DNA of 5,843 nt from Oligoflexia bacterium (lineage in GTDB: Bacteria > Bdellovibrionota > UBA1018): contig CAINWE010000252.1 in the NCBI GenBank assembly GCA_903854365.1, forward strand, positions 1-5,843, written 5' to 3'. Positions 5,410 to 5,843 of the stretch are shown in pieces (the first letter of the stretch is position 1; every line of letters begins with the position of its first letter). A program made the position numbers and the translations under genes. Below the pieces are notes generated by a model, which saw nothing but the letters and a program-made list of their open reading frames with translations, had not been told where the DNA came from and did not search any database.

Positions 5410-5694
5410 ATGTCATTCTGGATTATCCTCAGTTGGATTTTTGTGATCATTTTAACCGTGGTTAATGTCGTCATCTTTTTGAAGCTCAAGCAAGCGAGCG
5501 AGCAGATGATGAAGATGGCCTTTCCTGGTGCAAAAAACATGAATGAGGCTGTCGCTAAGATGCAACAAATGATGGGGGGGATGAATCGAGGCCCTGTGAA
5601 GGGCCCTGCGCGTGCTGGAGGACAACAGATGGATGCTCAACTCCGCGCAGCTATGGACATGCTCCAACAGATGCAAAAAGGCGGCAAGCGGTAA
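5410..5694 (+). CDS. Small Met/Gln-rich single-pass membrane protein of unknown function
   Basis: I do not recognise a family. The 94 residues begin with one strong transmembrane segment (about 3-24, FWIILSWIFVIILTVVNVVIFL) followed at once by K25 and K27, which places the C-terminus in the cytoplasm by the positive-inside rule. The remainder is polar and helix-prone. One stretch at 28-58 holds KMQQMM, and another at 74-90 holds AMDMLQQMQ. They are separated by a Gly/Pro/Arg linker (59-71). Thirteen of 94 residues are Met, which is unusual, and the tail is basic (KGGKR). TAAGG (5398-5402) ends 7 nt before the ATG, a fair ribosome site. It is transcribed away from radC and shares no operon with any gene in view. 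A membrane anchor with an amphipathic or coiled oligomerisation tail is plausible; the function is unknown. Confidence 0.82.
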   Translation: MSFWIILSWIFVIILTVVNVVIFLKLKQASEQMMKMAFPGAKNMNEAVAKMQQMMGGMNRGPVKGPARAGGQQMDAQLRAAMDMLQQMQKGGKR

Positions 5695-5750
5695 GTTAGC
5701 TCGCCCCGGTTTCTTCAATACTGTAGGGAGTGATTAATTCTGTCAGGGAT

Positions 5751-5843
5751 TCAAGCCGCTTTTTTGTCTAAACTGACACACTCTTCGGTCTCTTTTTTCG
5801 CCTCTTGAGGCTTAAAGGGGGATGGCCCGTTTTCATAGAGCCA
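5751..5843 (-). CDS. Possible C-terminal end of a leftward gene (5' end outside window)
   Basis: Leftward from the right edge, 30 codons stay open to a TGA at 5751-5753. They give a hydrophilic, charged tail: WLYENGPSPFKPQEAKKET, then EECVSLDKKAA. The composition resembles a protein C-terminus, and the stop falls neatly 56 bp from the convergent small membrane protein gene. It is too short to identify, and 30 open codons can arise by chance. GCCTCTTGAGGC (5800-5811) within it is a short palindrome. Confidence 0.4.
   Translation of the reverse strand, partial: WLYENGPSPFKPQEAKKETEECVSLDKKAA

Noticed and set aside
5500..5690. Met-rich segments resembling the M domain of signal-recognition-particle protein Ffh
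   Set aside because: Only a likeness in Met/Gly composition; too short, wrong context, and preceded by a transmembrane helix.
5759..5798. Two T6 runs that might mark rightward intrinsic terminators after the small membrane protein
   Set aside because: No stable GC-rich stem lies directly before either run; TGTCAG/CTGACA (5741-5746/5773-5778) encloses the first run rather than preceding it.
1..5843. Mobile elements, CRISPR arrays, tRNA or rRNA genes
   Set aside because: No transposase, regularly spaced repeat, cloverleaf or rRNA-like sequence was seen on reading both strands.

Overview
The window looks like chromosomal DNA of a Gram-negative bacterium with mid-range GC content. It encodes two lipobox lipoproteins predicted for the outer membrane, a sigma-54-dependent response regulator, RadC, and a DTW-domain tRNA-modification enzyme. 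The mix of an NtrC-family two-component system with Cys-rich, family-less lipoproteins recalls Bdellovibrionota or other delta-proteobacteria-like lineages. That placement is inferred from style only; there is no rRNA or marker gene to confirm it.

Layout. At 1-375 (+) is the C-terminal ATPase domain of a sensor histidine kinase cut by the window edge. It is followed after 133 bp by a complete NtrC/AlgB-like response regulator (509-1870, +). A strong hairpin (1879-1913) closes that unit. The regulator meets, tail to tail, a leftward group: a 214-residue lipoprotein (1921-2565, -), a 326-residue Cys-rich lipoprotein (2734-3714, -), a DTW/TapT-like protein (3820-4482, -) and RadC (4476-5246, -). 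The last two overlap by 7 bp and form one unit. To the right, a small Met-rich single-pass membrane protein (5410-5694, +) faces what may be the last 30 codons of another leftward gene (5751-5843, -). No mobile element, CRISPR array, tRNA or rRNA was seen.

Main result. Each lipoprotein gene has its own -24/-12 (sigma-54) promoter candidate with the exact GG-N10-GC spacing: TGGCATTTGGGTTGCA at 2606-2591 and AGGCATAGAGATTGCA at 3808-3793. Both share the core GGCAT-N6-TTGCA. The adjacent response regulator has every part needed to activate sigma-54 RNA polymerase, including an intact GAFTGA loop. Dyad and repeat elements lie upstream of the 214-residue gene's promoter at distances usual for enhancer-binding-protein sites. 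The simplest reading is a local circuit in which the kinase/regulator pair switches on two neighbouring secreted, disulfide-rich lipoproteins of unknown function. This is a hypothesis from sequence. RadC, the DTW protein and the small membrane protein look like unrelated housekeeping or accessory neighbours.
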